Source: Chloroflexota bacterium
Lineage (GTDB): Bacteria > Chloroflexota > Chloroflexia > Thermomicrobiales > UBA6265
Length of the DNA: 64,000 nt
Reading direction: 5' to 3'
Assembly: GCA_023389575.1 (NCBI GenBank)
Contig: JAEWEG010000006.1
Span: 50,652 to 114,651, forward strand
Shown: positions 24,771 to 34,284 of the stretch, one piece after another
Numbering within the stretch: position 1 is the stretch's first letter
How the letters are laid out: each line of letters opens with the position of its first letter
The notes under the pieces: model-generated
The model's input: only the letters and a program-made list of their open reading frames with translations
Told to the model about the DNA's origin: nothing
Database searches by the model: none
Made by a program: the position numbers and the translations under genes

Positions 24771-26753
24771 CTAGCCCTTCACCGAGCCAGCCGTGAGACC
24801 GGCCACCATGTACTTCTGCGCCACCATGTAGATCACTGCCACCGGAATCGCCGTCATGATGCTTGCCGCGAACATCTGCCCGAAGGGGAAGATGTCGCCA
24901 ATCACCATGTTGCCGAGACCAACTGGCAGGGTCCGCTCGGAGTCCGGTGACACGAGCACGAAGGCCAGCAGGAACTCGTTCCAGGAACTCGTGATCGCGA
25001 ACAGCGCCACCGCCAGCAAGGCCGGCAGGGTCAGCGGCAGCACGATTTTCACGAAGAGCTGGAAGTGGTTCGCACCGTCTACCTGGGCGGCGTCCTCCAG
25101 GTCCTTCGGAATCGACCGGTAGTACCCCATCAGCAACCAGCAGGCAAACGGCAGGCCGAACGTCGGATACGCGATCATCAGCGCGTAGATCGTGTTGATC
25201 AGCTTCAGGTTCGTGAAGATCTGGTAGAGCGGAATAAAGAGCAACACCGTCGGCATCAGGTAGGCGAACAGGATGGCCGTCTGCACGAAGCCCGCTCCTC
25301 GCCAGTTGAGCCGGACCATCGCATACGCCCCGAACGCCGCCACGAACACCGAGATCACGGTGCTCACCACGGCGACCTGCACCGTGTTCCAGAACCATGT
25401 CGGAAATTGCGACTGCGTGAGCATGTAGTCGTAGTGTTCGAATGTCCACGGATTTGGCCAGAACGGCGACGACATCGTCCGTATCTGCTCCGACCCCTTG
25501 AATGAGGTCACGATGACCCAGTAGAACGGGAACAGCAGGAACAACAGCAGGATCCCAAGCGTGCCATAGGCGGCGATATCGCCCAGCTTGCTGGTAAGTC
25601 TGCGATACTTTGGCTCCCGCGTATCGTCGCCCTTCACGTACCAGTTGTGGAACCCTTCCGATATCTTCGCGGCGGTCCACCCAAACGGATATGTGACGAT
25701 ACCCAGAACCCACACGATCAGTTCGCCAATCTTGCCAATCGGCCAGATCGCCACCGACATGATGTTCGCCATCACGCCTGGCTTTTCGTTCGGCTGGTCA
25801 TTGTCCACCCGCATGAACCGGCCAAGGATCACGATGATCACCAGCAGGGCCGGCACGATCGCCATCGCGACCGCCACGCCCATGCTGTACCGCATCTGTC
25901 CAAGCGCGTACTCGTACGACAGGATCGAGAAGATTCTCGTCGCCCCGCCGGGTCCGCCACCGGTCATCAGGTACACGAGGCCGAACGCGTTGAGCGTCCA
26001 GATCAGCGAGAGCAGGCAGGCTACCACGATCACGTACCGCAACCCCGGCAGCGTGATGTCGCGGAACTTCTGCATGCCGGTCGCCCCGTCCACCGACGCG
26101 GCGTCATACAGTTCCTTGTCGATTGCCTTCAGCCCAGCCAGGAACAGGATCGTGAAGAACGGGATGCCCTTCCACACGTTCACCGCGATGACCGAGGGCA
26201 GCGCCAGGTTGTAGTCGCCCAGCCAGACGATTCCCGTATCGATGATGCCCAGTTGCTTCAGCAACACGTTGAGGCCGCCAAAAATCGGATCGTACAGACC
26301 GCGCCAGGTCAGCGCCGCCACGACCTCCGGAATGATCCACGGCAGCAACACCAGCCCGGTGAACACGCTGCTGAACTTCAGGTTCGCGCGGTTCAGGATG
26401 CACGCCGCCAGGAGCCCCAGCCAGAACTTGAAGAACACCGAGTAGACCGCGAACTTGACGGTGTTTGCCACCGAATCGCGGAACCGCTCGTCGGTCCACA
26501 ACCGCTCGTAGTTGTCCAGCCCCACGAATCCGCGGTTGGTCACGCCCGTGACGTTGTAAAAGCTCATCCTCAATGCATCGAACAGCGGATAGCCGATCAG
26601 CCCGAAGAGCAGGATCACGGTCGGGGCGACGAACAGGAACCCTACTGGCCAATCGCGCCCGAGAATGCGCTTCGACACGCGCCAGAAGCTGCTGGACGCC
26701 GGTTCGTCGACGCGTGGAGCAACGGTCTTCTGCTCGGCGGAATGTACGGCCAT
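24771..26753 (-). CDS. Fused carbohydrate ABC transporter permease (MalF-type plus MalG-type in one ORF)
   Basis: 660 residues. Residues 1-315 are a MalF/UgpA-type permease (first helix GFLFVAPTVILLFGLIGYPL, EAA loop ELYDAASVDGATGMQKFRDI at 214-233). Residues 385-660 are a MalG/UgpE-type permease (EAA loop DLEDAAQVDGANHFQLFVKI at 551-570; ending AGLTAGSVKG). Between them lies a 70-residue linker (about 315-385) with an extra hydrophobic stretch around 331-358. Normally these are two separate proteins. The reading frame is continuous with no frameshift sign. It lies 78 bases after the binding-protein gene on the same strand. No ATPase gene is nearby, so a shared MsmK/UgpC-type ATPase elsewhere is assumed. 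Confidence 0.93.
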   Translation of the reverse strand: MAVHSAEQKTVAPRVDEPASSSFWRVSKRILGRDWPVGFLFVAPTVILLFGLIGYPLFDALRMSFYNVTGVTNRGFVGLDNYERLWTDERFRDSVANTVKFAVYSVFFKFWLGLLAACILNRANLKFSSVFTGLVLLPWIIPEVVAALTWRGLYDPIFGGLNVLLKQLGIIDTGIVWLGDYNLALPSVIAVNVWKGIPFFTILFLAGLKAIDKELYDAASVDGATGMQKFRDITLPGLRYVIVVACLLSLIWTLNAFGLVYLMTGGGPGGATRIFSILSYEYALGQMRYSMGVAVAMAIVPALLVIIVILGRFMRVDNDQPNEKPGVMANIMSVAIWPIGKIGELIVWVLGIVTYPFGWTAAKISEGFHNWYVKGDDTREPKYRRLTSKLGDIAAYGTLGILLLFLLFPFYWVIVTSFKGSEQIRTMSSPFWPNPWTFEHYDYMLTQSQFPTWFWNTVQVAVVSTVISVFVAAFGAYAMVRLNWRGAGFVQTAILFAYLMPTVLLFIPLYQIFTNLKLINTIYALMIAYPTFGLPFACWLLMGYYRSIPKDLEDAAQVDGANHFQLFVKIVLPLTLPALLAVALFAITSSWNEFLLAFVLVSPDSERTLPVGLGNMVIGDIFPFGQMFAASIMTAIPVAVIYMVAQKYMVAGLTAGSVKG

Positions 26754-26768
26754 GAAATAACCTCGATC

Positions 26769-26799
26769 TGGCCCGGGACGTCGATGACATCCCGGGCCA
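26769..26799 (-). terminator. Intercistronic hairpin between sugar-binding protein and permease
   Basis: 10-bp perfect stem tggcccggga/tcccgggcca with an 11-base loop, no T tract. It lies in the 78-base gap after the binding-protein gene. In maltose-type operons such structures favour the binding-protein message over the permease. Confidence 0.6.
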
Positions 26800-26831
26800 T
26801 GTATGAAATCGTTGGGAATTCGAGAGAACGA

Positions 26832-28265
26832 TTACTCGCCCGGCAGTCCGTAGTCCTTCCAGATCTCGACCCATCGGTTGTGATAGTCCTCGACGACTTC
26901 CGCCGCCGGGCGGCCCTGGAGAACCTCGGCCACCATGTCCACCTGGTCGAAACCGCCGCCAACCGCGTCAACCGCCACCGACGGTGGGCCAGGCCAGCGC
27001 AGGCCGGTGAAGGTCTCGTTGTCGTAGGTCGCCGACTTCGAGCGGGAGGCGTTGGGGTTCTCCGTGATGATCGGGTCCTCCCATCCATTGAGGTACGCCG
27101 GAACCGCGTACGCCAGGGAGATGGTCCAGATCCGCCGCTGCACCGCTTCCGAACAGAGGTGGCGAACCAGATCCTCGGTCGCCTCCCGGTTCTTGGTACC
27201 TTCGATCACGTGAAGCATCACGCCACCGAGCATGTCCGTCGGCTGGCCATCGGAGAGGCGCAGCGCGTTGGGGAGGTAATCGATCTGATCCGCGAACGGC
27301 ACCTGATCGAAGACCGCCTTGGCGTACATCGTGCCGGCGTTCTGGGTCAGCGCCAGGATTCCGGCGAGGAATGCTTCGTTGTTGCCGGTGTCGGTCCACG
27401 CCATGACGCCCGTCGGCAACATCGGGGCGAACTCTTCGCTCCCGTAGGTTTCGGCCAGCCATTCCAGCGCCGCCACCGATTCCGGCGAGTTGAACGTCAC
27501 GACGTCGCCGCTCTCGTCCTGGAGCGTGCTGCCGAAGTGGAACAGCGTGTTCTGCACCAGCGACCGCGCGTCCGTCGAACGGTTGACGGTAACGCCCCAG
27601 CCGAACATGTTGTTCTCGGGGTCGGACACCTCGAGCGCCGCCTGGCGCCGCTCGTCCATGGTCGTCAGCGTCGCCATGTCGATGCCCGCGGGCTCGAACA
27701 CGTCTCGCCGCGACCACCAGCCGTCGATTCGGGTGAACCACGGCACGCCCCACCAGGCATCGTTGAAGTTACCGTTGTTCTTCATGGCGGGCGTGGTGTC
27801 GCCATGGGTCTCGATCATCTCGTTGGTCAGGTCGGTGACATCCGCCAGGATGCCGAGATCCTGGTACTGACGCATGGCCGGGATGTTGTCGAAATACAGG
27901 TCGGGCGCGTTGCCGGCCTGCACACCAGCCACCAGCCGCTGCGCGACTTCGCCGGCGTTTAGGCTCCCGACCTCGCTGACTTCCACCTGCCAACCGTTGA
28001 GCGCCGCGTAGGCAGCGATCTCGTCCTTGATGAACTGGTTGTGATCGGGATGGAAGTCGATCTTCTGCAGTACCTGAAGGGTCCCTTCAACCGTGGCGCT
28101 CGATGGTTCGCGAGGAATCTCTTCGTCCTGCGCGAACGCCTGGTATCCAGCACGCGAAAATGCCGCCGCTCCCAGACCGGCTCCTGCCGCGCCCTGGAGG
28201 AGCTGACGTCGCGAAAACCCGGAACGATGTGCCTGGACCCCAGATGAGCGTTGCGATCTCCGCAT
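26832..28265 (-). CDS. Extracellular sugar-binding protein (family 1 ABC solute-binding protein)
   Basis: 477 residues. A twin-Arg signal (SRRQLLQGAAGAGLGAAAFS) ends near AFAQDEE. The mature part has the family 1 pattern, including GSLNAGEVAQRLVAGVQAGN, YFDNIPAMRQYQDLGILADV and GVPWFTRIDGWWSRRDVF. ATG 28265 follows the strong site CAGGAGGTCAGG; upstream starts in the same frame lack this. It feeds the fused permease downstream and is separated from it by a hairpin. The neighbouring GH95 and GH78 enzymes suggest a plant or microbial oligosaccharide containing fucose or rhamnose as ligand (inference). Confidence 0.92.
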   Translation of the reverse strand: MRRSQRSSGVQAHRSGFSRRQLLQGAAGAGLGAAAFSRAGYQAFAQDEEIPREPSSATVEGTLQVLQKIDFHPDHNQFIKDEIAAYAALNGWQVEVSEVGSLNAGEVAQRLVAGVQAGNAPDLYFDNIPAMRQYQDLGILADVTDLTNEMIETHGDTTPAMKNNGNFNDAWWGVPWFTRIDGWWSRRDVFEPAGIDMATLTTMDERRQAALEVSDPENNMFGWGVTVNRSTDARSLVQNTLFHFGSTLQDESGDVVTFNSPESVAALEWLAETYGSEEFAPMLPTGVMAWTDTGNNEAFLAGILALTQNAGTMYAKAVFDQVPFADQIDYLPNALRLSDGQPTDMLGGVMLHVIEGTKNREATEDLVRHLCSEAVQRRIWTISLAYAVPAYLNGWEDPIITENPNASRSKSATYDNETFTGLRWPGPPSVAVDAVGGGFDQVDMVAEVLQGRPAAEVVEDYHNRWVEIWKDYGLPGE

Positions 28266-28771
28266 CCTGACCTCCTGGTTTTTGCCATGCCCGCATGCGC
28301 CAACCGCCACCTGCCCCCTCACCAGGTCCTGAACGAACCCGGCTGCGAAGAGCATCGCCGCGCCTGAAACACCTGCGTACAGACAGACCACTCGCTGACC
28401 GACCATCGGACAGCGATGTCACCATCACTCGCGCGTCCCCAATTGGATCTGGACCTCTGGTGACAACTCACTTTGTGGATACGCCCTAAGGCTAACACGC
28501 TCCCAAAACCAGTCAAGACCTTTTTTCCTATTTCTGGTTCCGCCCATGCCGCCCGCCACGCTCATGCCGGGGCAATATCGGTCGCGCGGCGAAACAGCAT
28601 CACAGAATCCCGCACGACTCAACGGGTCACCCACAACGGAAGCAACAACCTGCCTTCCCCCGCTGGTAGAGGTACGGACACCGGACACGTGCCCGTACCC
28701 AGCCGCGCACAACTGGCGAACTTCACGGATAATCAGCACACAATTCGACGCTATAGCTCCTGGAGCCTCAT
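28266..28771. other. 506-bp divergent intergenic region (sugar-binding protein and GH95)
   Basis: No credible gene. It should carry promoters for both the transport operon and the GH95 gene. TTGTCA occurs on the minus strand near 28455, and a TATAG-type element lies about 20 bases before the GH95 ATG, but neither makes a convincing pair. A T-rich run (ccttttttcctattt) lies near 28517. An operator shared by both genes would fit here; none was identified. Confidence 0.5.
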
Positions 28772-31180
28772 ATGACCGCGCTTCCCCTCGATGTCTCCTT
28801 CTCCGACCCCAACACAAGGCTTTGGAACGACGCGCCTGCGTCGGAATGGCTCTCGGCCTTTCCCATCGGCAACGGACAGATCGGCGGCATGGTCTTCGGC
28901 GGAACATCCTCCGAGCGAATCGGCCTCAACCACGAGCGCCTGTGGCGCGGCATAACCCGCGATCGCGTCGCGCCGGATGTCGCCCACCGCCTGCCCGAAA
29001 TCCAGGCCGCGTTCTTCTCAGGCGACATGGCCCGCGGCGCCGCGCTCGCCGAGGAAATCCTAGGTGGCGCCGAACGCCGCATCATGCCGTACCAGCCGGT
29101 TGGCGACCTCCACATCGAGCACCTCGACCAACCCGCCAACCCCGAGTTCTACGAACGCGAACTCGACCTGCTCACCGGTGTCGCCGCGACCACCTGGCGA
29201 ACGGGTGAGAACGTCACGCGCCGCCTCGCGTTCGTCTCGGCCGACCACAACGCCCTCGTCGTCCACATCGAGACGACGGTGCGGGACGGGCTCTCGCTCG
29301 ACCTCCGACTCGGCCGCCGCGAAGCCGATGACAACCCCGGCAAGCCGCCCAGCGACCATATCGACCCGACCGATGTCACCCTCACGCCCTGGTCCCGGAA
29401 CTCACGAGCCGGGCTGCATGGCGTCTTCACCGAGGGGATATCGTTCGCCACCGAACTCCGGGTCACCACGGTCGATGGCACTGTCGAGGCGCCGGACCCG
29501 GCCGAGTCCCGCATCGCCATCCGCGGCGCGCGATCCGCGACCATCGTGCTTGGCATCATGGTGAAGACCGAACCTCACCTCATGAACAGCCGGGACGCCA
29601 TCGCCTCCCACCTCGACGCCGTTCCATCCCGGTTCGAACGCCTGCTCGAGGACCATCTCACCGAGCACGTTCCGGCCATGGAGCGGGTCCAACTCTCGCT
29701 CCCCACACCGGGCCATGCATCGACGCTTCCGCTGACGGCCCGCCTCGAACACCTCCGCGCCTCGAACGCCGATCCTGGTCTCGCGGCCTTGTACTTCCAT
29801 TACGGGCGCTACCTGCTCTTCAGCAGCTCTCGACACTGCGAGCAACCCGCGAACCTTCAGGGCATCTGGGCCGAGGAATTGATGCCCGCGTGGCAGTCCG
29901 ATTTCCATCTCAACATCAACATTCAGATGAACTACTGGCCGGCCGAGGTCGCCAATCTTTCGGAATGCCTCCCGCCGCTCGTCGACTTCATCGAGCGCTT
30001 CGTCCCATCCGCCCGCGAGACCGCGCGGCGACTCTACGGGGCCGGAGGCGTATTTATGCCTCACGCGACGGACGTCTGGGGTCGTGCCACGCCGGAAGCG
30101 CCGGTCTGCGATGTCTGGCAGGGCGCGGCCACCTGGTTGGCTCAGCACCTCTGGTCGCACTGGGAATTCACCGAAGACCGCGAATTTCTTGAGAACCATG
30201 CCTACCCATACATGAAGGAATGCGCCACCTTCTGGTGCGACTTCCTCGTTCCTGAGGCGCGTGACGGGCATCCACTCGCCGGCAAGCTGGTGTCGGTCCC
30301 CTCCAACTCGCCGGAGAATTCCTACTGGTGGGAAGGGCACCAGCTTCGTTACGGGATCGGCGCGACCATGGACCTGCTGCTCGCGCGTGAGGTACTCGAG
30401 AACTGCCTCGCGGCGAGCGAGGTTCTCGATCTCGACGCCGATCTGCGGGATCGTTGGACTGACACGCTCGCTCGCCTCGCGCCGCTCCAGGTGGGCCAGC
30501 ACGGCCAACTCCAGGAATACCTCGACGACTGGGACGAGCCAGAACCAGCCCATCGCCACGTGTCGCACCTCTACGGCGTCTTCCCCGGTGACGCGCTGCT
30601 GACGGACGAAAATGACATCCTGCGAGACGCTGCCCGCGTTTCGCTCGAACGGCGTCTCGCCCACGGCGGTGGCCACACCGGCTGGAGCCGTTCCTGGGTT
30701 GCGGCCCTCTGGGCTCGGTTTGGAGAAGGAGATCTGGCCGGCCATCACCTCGACGAACTGATTCGCCAGTTCGCCACCAATGCGCTGCTCGATCTCCACC
30801 CGCCCCGCATCTTCCAGATTGATGGCAACTTCGGTGGCACGGCCGCCATCGCCGAAATGCTCCTACAAAGTCATCACGGCGTGATCAGGCTGCTCCCGGC
30901 CCTGCCGACAGCATGGGTGGAGGGCACGATTCGCGGGCTTCGCGCGCGGGGCCGTCGTACCGTCACCATGTCGTGGTCAGAAGGCAAGCTCACCTGGGCG
31001 CAACTCGTCTCCGAATCACCGACCCGGATCGCCCTACAGTTCCCGGATGATCGGCAATACCGGATCATCGTCATCGGCGGCCCGAGGGACGGCCTCGTGG
31101 TCGAAACCGGTCGCGAGAATGGCAATCACACCTGGACGCCGACCCCGGGCGACGTCTACGAAATCCGCCCGGTTTCGTAG
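28772..31180 (+). CDS. Glycoside hydrolase family 95, alpha-L-fucosidase-type
   Basis: 802 residues. Hydrolyses terminal alpha-L-fucosyl (or, in some members, alpha-L-galactosyl) linkages by inversion. The N-terminal beta domain starts with WLSAFPIGNGQIGGMVFGG and LNHERLWRG. The catalytic barrel has LNINIQMNYWPAEVANLSE (the two Asn that assist the base), SVPSNSPENSYW (general acid Glu in SPE) and FQIDGNFGGTAAIAEMLL (Asp). All catalytic landmarks are intact. No signal peptide was seen, so it acts in the cytoplasm on imported oligosaccharides. GGAG lies six bases before the ATG. Divergent from the sugar transport genes. Confidence 0.9.
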   Translation: MTALPLDVSFSDPNTRLWNDAPASEWLSAFPIGNGQIGGMVFGGTSSERIGLNHERLWRGITRDRVAPDVAHRLPEIQAAFFSGDMARGAALAEEILGGAERRIMPYQPVGDLHIEHLDQPANPEFYERELDLLTGVAATTWRTGENVTRRLAFVSADHNALVVHIETTVRDGLSLDLRLGRREADDNPGKPPSDHIDPTDVTLTPWSRNSRAGLHGVFTEGISFATELRVTTVDGTVEAPDPAESRIAIRGARSATIVLGIMVKTEPHLMNSRDAIASHLDAVPSRFERLLEDHLTEHVPAMERVQLSLPTPGHASTLPLTARLEHLRASNADPGLAALYFHYGRYLLFSSSRHCEQPANLQGIWAEELMPAWQSDFHLNINIQMNYWPAEVANLSECLPPLVDFIERFVPSARETARRLYGAGGVFMPHATDVWGRATPEAPVCDVWQGAATWLAQHLWSHWEFTEDREFLENHAYPYMKECATFWCDFLVPEARDGHPLAGKLVSVPSNSPENSYWWEGHQLRYGIGATMDLLLAREVLENCLAASEVLDLDADLRDRWTDTLARLAPLQVGQHGQLQEYLDDWDEPEPAHRHVSHLYGVFPGDALLTDENDILRDAARVSLERRLAHGGGHTGWSRSWVAALWARFGEGDLAGHHLDELIRQFATNALLDLHPPRIFQIDGNFGGTAAIAEMLLQSHHGVIRLLPALPTAWVEGTIRGLRARGRRTVTMSWSEGKLTWAQLVSESPTRIALQFPDDRQYRIIVIGGPRDGLVVETGRENGNHTWTPTPGDVYEIRPVS

Positions 31181-31267
31181 CAGGGTCGACGCACCCCGGT
31201 TTTCGTGAACTTGCCGTTCATGGGGATCGATCGAAGTGTCGAATGGGACAGCATCCCGACGGGAGGA

Positions 31268-31304
31268 TGCCTTGCGGGTCGGCTTGGAGCCAACCCGCAA
31301 GGCA
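31268..31304. terminator. Hairpin between convergent GH95 and GH78 genes
   Basis: 12-bp perfect stem tgccttgcgggt/acccgcaaggca with a 13-base loop in the 128-base gap. There is no clear T tract on either side. Confidence 0.55.
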
Positions 31305-31308
31305 CGTC

Positions 31309-33990
31309 TCACGCCACCACGAAATGCCAGTTCCCTGAACCGGCTCGCAGAGTGATGGTCCCCTCGGACCGCTTCACCACGTCGAGCCCGCTCACCTCAT
31401 CGACCCCGGAATCGCCCTCGCGAACCGAGGCACTCTCCGGCGCCGGAAGCACAATCTCCGCCTCCACGTTCGCCGGTACCGTGAATCGGAACTCGGTGGA
31501 ATCGCCATGCCGGTCCCATCGTGACCGGATCACGCCCCGCATGCTCGTGTAGCTGCCCTCGGCCCACACCAAGGACTCGTCGAGCACGGGAGCCAGACGC
31601 AACCGTCCGTGCCCCGCCGTGCCCGGAGCGTTGTCGATTCCGGCCACGGTCCGCCGCAGCCATTCGCCGACCGAACCAAGTGAGTAATGGTTGAACGAGT
31701 TCATGCCCGGATCCTGGAACCCCTTGTCCTCGGTCCAACCGTCCCAGCGCTCCCAAATCGTCGTCGCCCCATGAAGGATCGAGTATTTCCAGCTGGGGAA
31801 CGTCTCCTGATGCAGCAACTGGTAGGCCACATCGGGCCGCCCATTCGCGGTCAACACGTGGCAGAGATAACTCACGCCGACGAAGCCGGTCGAGAGATGC
31901 CCGCCCTTCGCTTCGATGTCCGCCACCAGCAGCTCCGTCGCCCTGGCGCGCTGGCCCTCCTCAAGCAGTCCGAAGTGAAGCGCGAGGCAGTAGACCGTCT
32001 GCGTGTCGCCCTCAATCGACCCATCGTCCCGGACATAGGCATCCCGGAACGCCCGCGCGATCCGCTCGTACAGGTCCCGATACTGGCGCGCGTCATCTTC
32101 CCGGCCAATGGCCTCGGCCATCTCGGCCATCAGTCGCGCGTCATACGCCCAGTAGGCCGTGCCGATCAGCTCCTTCGGCGTATCGGCGCCAATCGAGAGC
32201 CAGTCACCGAAATCGTTACCCCGATCGTGGCGCCACCCCATGTCCGGATTGTCCTGGAGCAGCCAGTTCATCCATCGCTCCATCGCCACCCAGTGCTCAT
32301 CGATGATCCTGGTGTCGCCGTACATCTTCCACACGGTCCACGGAACAATGACTCCAGCATCGGCCCAGGCCGGCGCTCCGCTCGCCAGGTCAACGACTCG
32401 CGGCGCGACATCGGGGAACGCCCCCGCCAGCGTTTGTCCGTCCACCACGTCCCGCATCCACTTGGTGAAGAATCCGGAGACGTCCATGTTCCCAGCGGCG
32501 GTCCCGATGAACACCTGCGCGTCGCCAAGCCACCCCAGTCGCTCGTCGCGCTGCGGACAATCGGTGGGCACACTCAGGAAGTTGCCGCGTTGTCCCCACA
32601 CGATGTTTCGCTGGAGCTTGTTGACAAGCTCGTCCGAGCACTCGAACGAGCCAGCGACCTCCGTATCGGAGCCGACGAACCGCCCCGTGACCGCGTCCAT
32701 CCCCGGATTGCCTGGGTAGCCGGTGACCTCGACGTACCGGAACCCATGCCACGTGAATCGCGGCTCGAAGGTCTCGGTTTCCCCAGTGCCAGCTAGGATG
32801 TAGGTGTCGGTCGCCCTGGCGGAGCGGAGGTTGGTCACGTACAGCGTTCCGTCCGGATTGAGGATTTCGGCGAACCGCATGGTCACCCTGGTTCCGGCCT
32901 CGCCGCTGACCTTCAGCCTCGCCCATCCCGCGATGTTTTGCCCGAGGTCGAAGATGTACCTCCCGGGCTCTGGCTCCGTGATCGCGACGGGTGGAATCTC
33001 CTCCAGCGCCCTCACCGGCGGCGAGCAATCCGCCACCAGCGATACCGCGTTCACCGCGGACCATTGCAGCCTCTCCCAGCCACTGTCGTCGAATCCCACC
33101 GTTGTCCAGTCCCGCTCCAGCCGCGCGTCGTAATACTCCCCCATCAGGAAGTCGGAGTAGCGCGCCGGTCCCGTGGAGCCTTTCCAGTCGCCGCTGGTCC
33201 CAATGACCTCGCTTGTACCGTCCTCATATTCCAGGTGAAGCTGCATCAACAGTTGCGGCGCGGGGCCGTAATGCCGGCTTAGTGACTGCCACCCGATGTG
33301 ACCAGCGAACCAGCCGGTTCCCAACTCCGCCGCGAGCACGTTCTCGCCCTCGACCACGGCGGCCGTCACATCGTGTGTCTGATACTGGATTCGGGCGTTG
33401 TAATCGGTCCAACCGGGGGCCAGCACCTGGTCGCCAACCTCGCAACCATTCACGTACGGGACGTACACGCCGCGCGCCGTCGAATACAACCGGGCCTGTT
33501 TCACCTTGCCACTGGCCTGGAAGGTGGTCCGAATCAGCGACACCGGTAGCAGCGCGTCGAGTTCCGCCGCCTCAGGAATGCTCGTGTCCGGCGCGAGTCC
33601 AGGCAGGGCCACCCACTTCGCCCGCCAGTCCGTGGCCTTCAGCAGCCCGGCTTCCCAGAACGCCGCCTGGCTCCAGTCGGACGCGGTTCCGTTGCCGTCC
33701 CACACCTGAACCTTCCACCACGCTCGCTGTCCAGAACGGAGCTTGGGACCGCCGTACTCGATGTGCGCCGTGGCGGAACCCTCGACCCGTCCGCTGTCCC
33801 AGAGATCGGCCTCACCCCTCGAAAGGACGTCTTCAGACGAGCCAACCATGATCCGGTACGCAGCTTGTACGCTGTTGCGCGCCTCCGAATTCAACATCCA
33901 CGAAAAACGCGGGCGCGCGACGTCGATTCCCAGCGGGTTGTCTCGATACTCGACGCGTGGCCTGTGAATGGATAGTCCAACCGAAACCAT
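31309..33990 (-). CDS. Glycoside hydrolase family 78, alpha-L-rhamnosidase-type
   Basis: 893 residues. Releases alpha-L-rhamnose from glycosides and polysaccharides. Beginning: Ig-like/beta region with VEYRDNPLGIDVARPRFSWM and RAWWKVQVWDGNG. Middle: a concanavalin-like domain. Catalytic (alpha/alpha)6 domain opens with ECSDELVNKLQRNIVWGQRG then SVPTDCPQRDERLGWLGDAQ (acidic active-site cluster). A C-terminal beta domain follows (FNHYSLGSVGEWLRRTVAGI). No signal peptide, so cytoplasmic. AAGGGGTG lies six to seven bases before ATG 33990. Complements GH95 and the downstream rhamnose mutarotase (inference). Confidence 0.9.
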   Translation of the reverse strand: MVSVGLSIHRPRVEYRDNPLGIDVARPRFSWMLNSEARNSVQAAYRIMVGSSEDVLSRGEADLWDSGRVEGSATAHIEYGGPKLRSGQRAWWKVQVWDGNGTASDWSQAAFWEAGLLKATDWRAKWVALPGLAPDTSIPEAAELDALLPVSLIRTTFQASGKVKQARLYSTARGVYVPYVNGCEVGDQVLAPGWTDYNARIQYQTHDVTAAVVEGENVLAAELGTGWFAGHIGWQSLSRHYGPAPQLLMQLHLEYEDGTSEVIGTSGDWKGSTGPARYSDFLMGEYYDARLERDWTTVGFDDSGWERLQWSAVNAVSLVADCSPPVRALEEIPPVAITEPEPGRYIFDLGQNIAGWARLKVSGEAGTRVTMRFAEILNPDGTLYVTNLRSARATDTYILAGTGETETFEPRFTWHGFRYVEVTGYPGNPGMDAVTGRFVGSDTEVAGSFECSDELVNKLQRNIVWGQRGNFLSVPTDCPQRDERLGWLGDAQVFIGTAAGNMDVSGFFTKWMRDVVDGQTLAGAFPDVAPRVVDLASGAPAWADAGVIVPWTVWKMYGDTRIIDEHWVAMERWMNWLLQDNPDMGWRHDRGNDFGDWLSIGADTPKELIGTAYWAYDARLMAEMAEAIGREDDARQYRDLYERIARAFRDAYVRDDGSIEGDTQTVYCLALHFGLLEEGQRARATELLVADIEAKGGHLSTGFVGVSYLCHVLTANGRPDVAYQLLHQETFPSWKYSILHGATTIWERWDGWTEDKGFQDPGMNSFNHYSLGSVGEWLRRTVAGIDNAPGTAGHGRLRLAPVLDESLVWAEGSYTSMRGVIRSRWDRHGDSTEFRFTVPANVEAEIVLPAPESASVREGDSGVDEVSGLDVVKRSEGTITLRAGSGNWHFVVA

Positions 33991-34284
33991 GCGGAACACC
34001 CCTTACTCGTGATTCAAGCCAGCCATAGTTCGGCGTCATCGTCGTCACCGGCGCTATCGCCGTCAAGGTCCCGAGAGTGACCGGTCCCGCGAGTGGCGCG
34101 TCCGCTGGTGGTCTGACGGTCAGGACAAAATCCACTACCATACTGTCAACATGCCGTGTAAGTGAAAGGTCCTGCCCACGGAAATTGGGCTGAACCCCCA
34201 GGTTCGCCATCGTCGACCCATTGACCCATACGGGGCACAGGGATTTTCGCCGTAGGTACGCTAGAAGGTCTGTTGGAGGGCTGC

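Noticed and set aside
24771..26753. Fused permease as sequencing frameshift of two genes
   Set aside because: A frameshift would shorten or scramble the linker. Here the frame stays open across a polar linker, both halves are complete and no second start with ribosome binding site was found. Kept as a real fusion, though checking is advised.
25647..27962. 771-codon plus-strand frame opposite the fused permease and binding-protein gene
   Set aside because: Sequence is Arg/His/Gln/Pro-rich with no family features, and the opposite strand encodes two convincing membrane/transport proteins. It is a GC-driven shadow.
29402..30799. 465-codon minus-strand frame inside GH95
   Set aside because: GH95 catalytic motifs are on the plus strand; the minus translation has no family motif.
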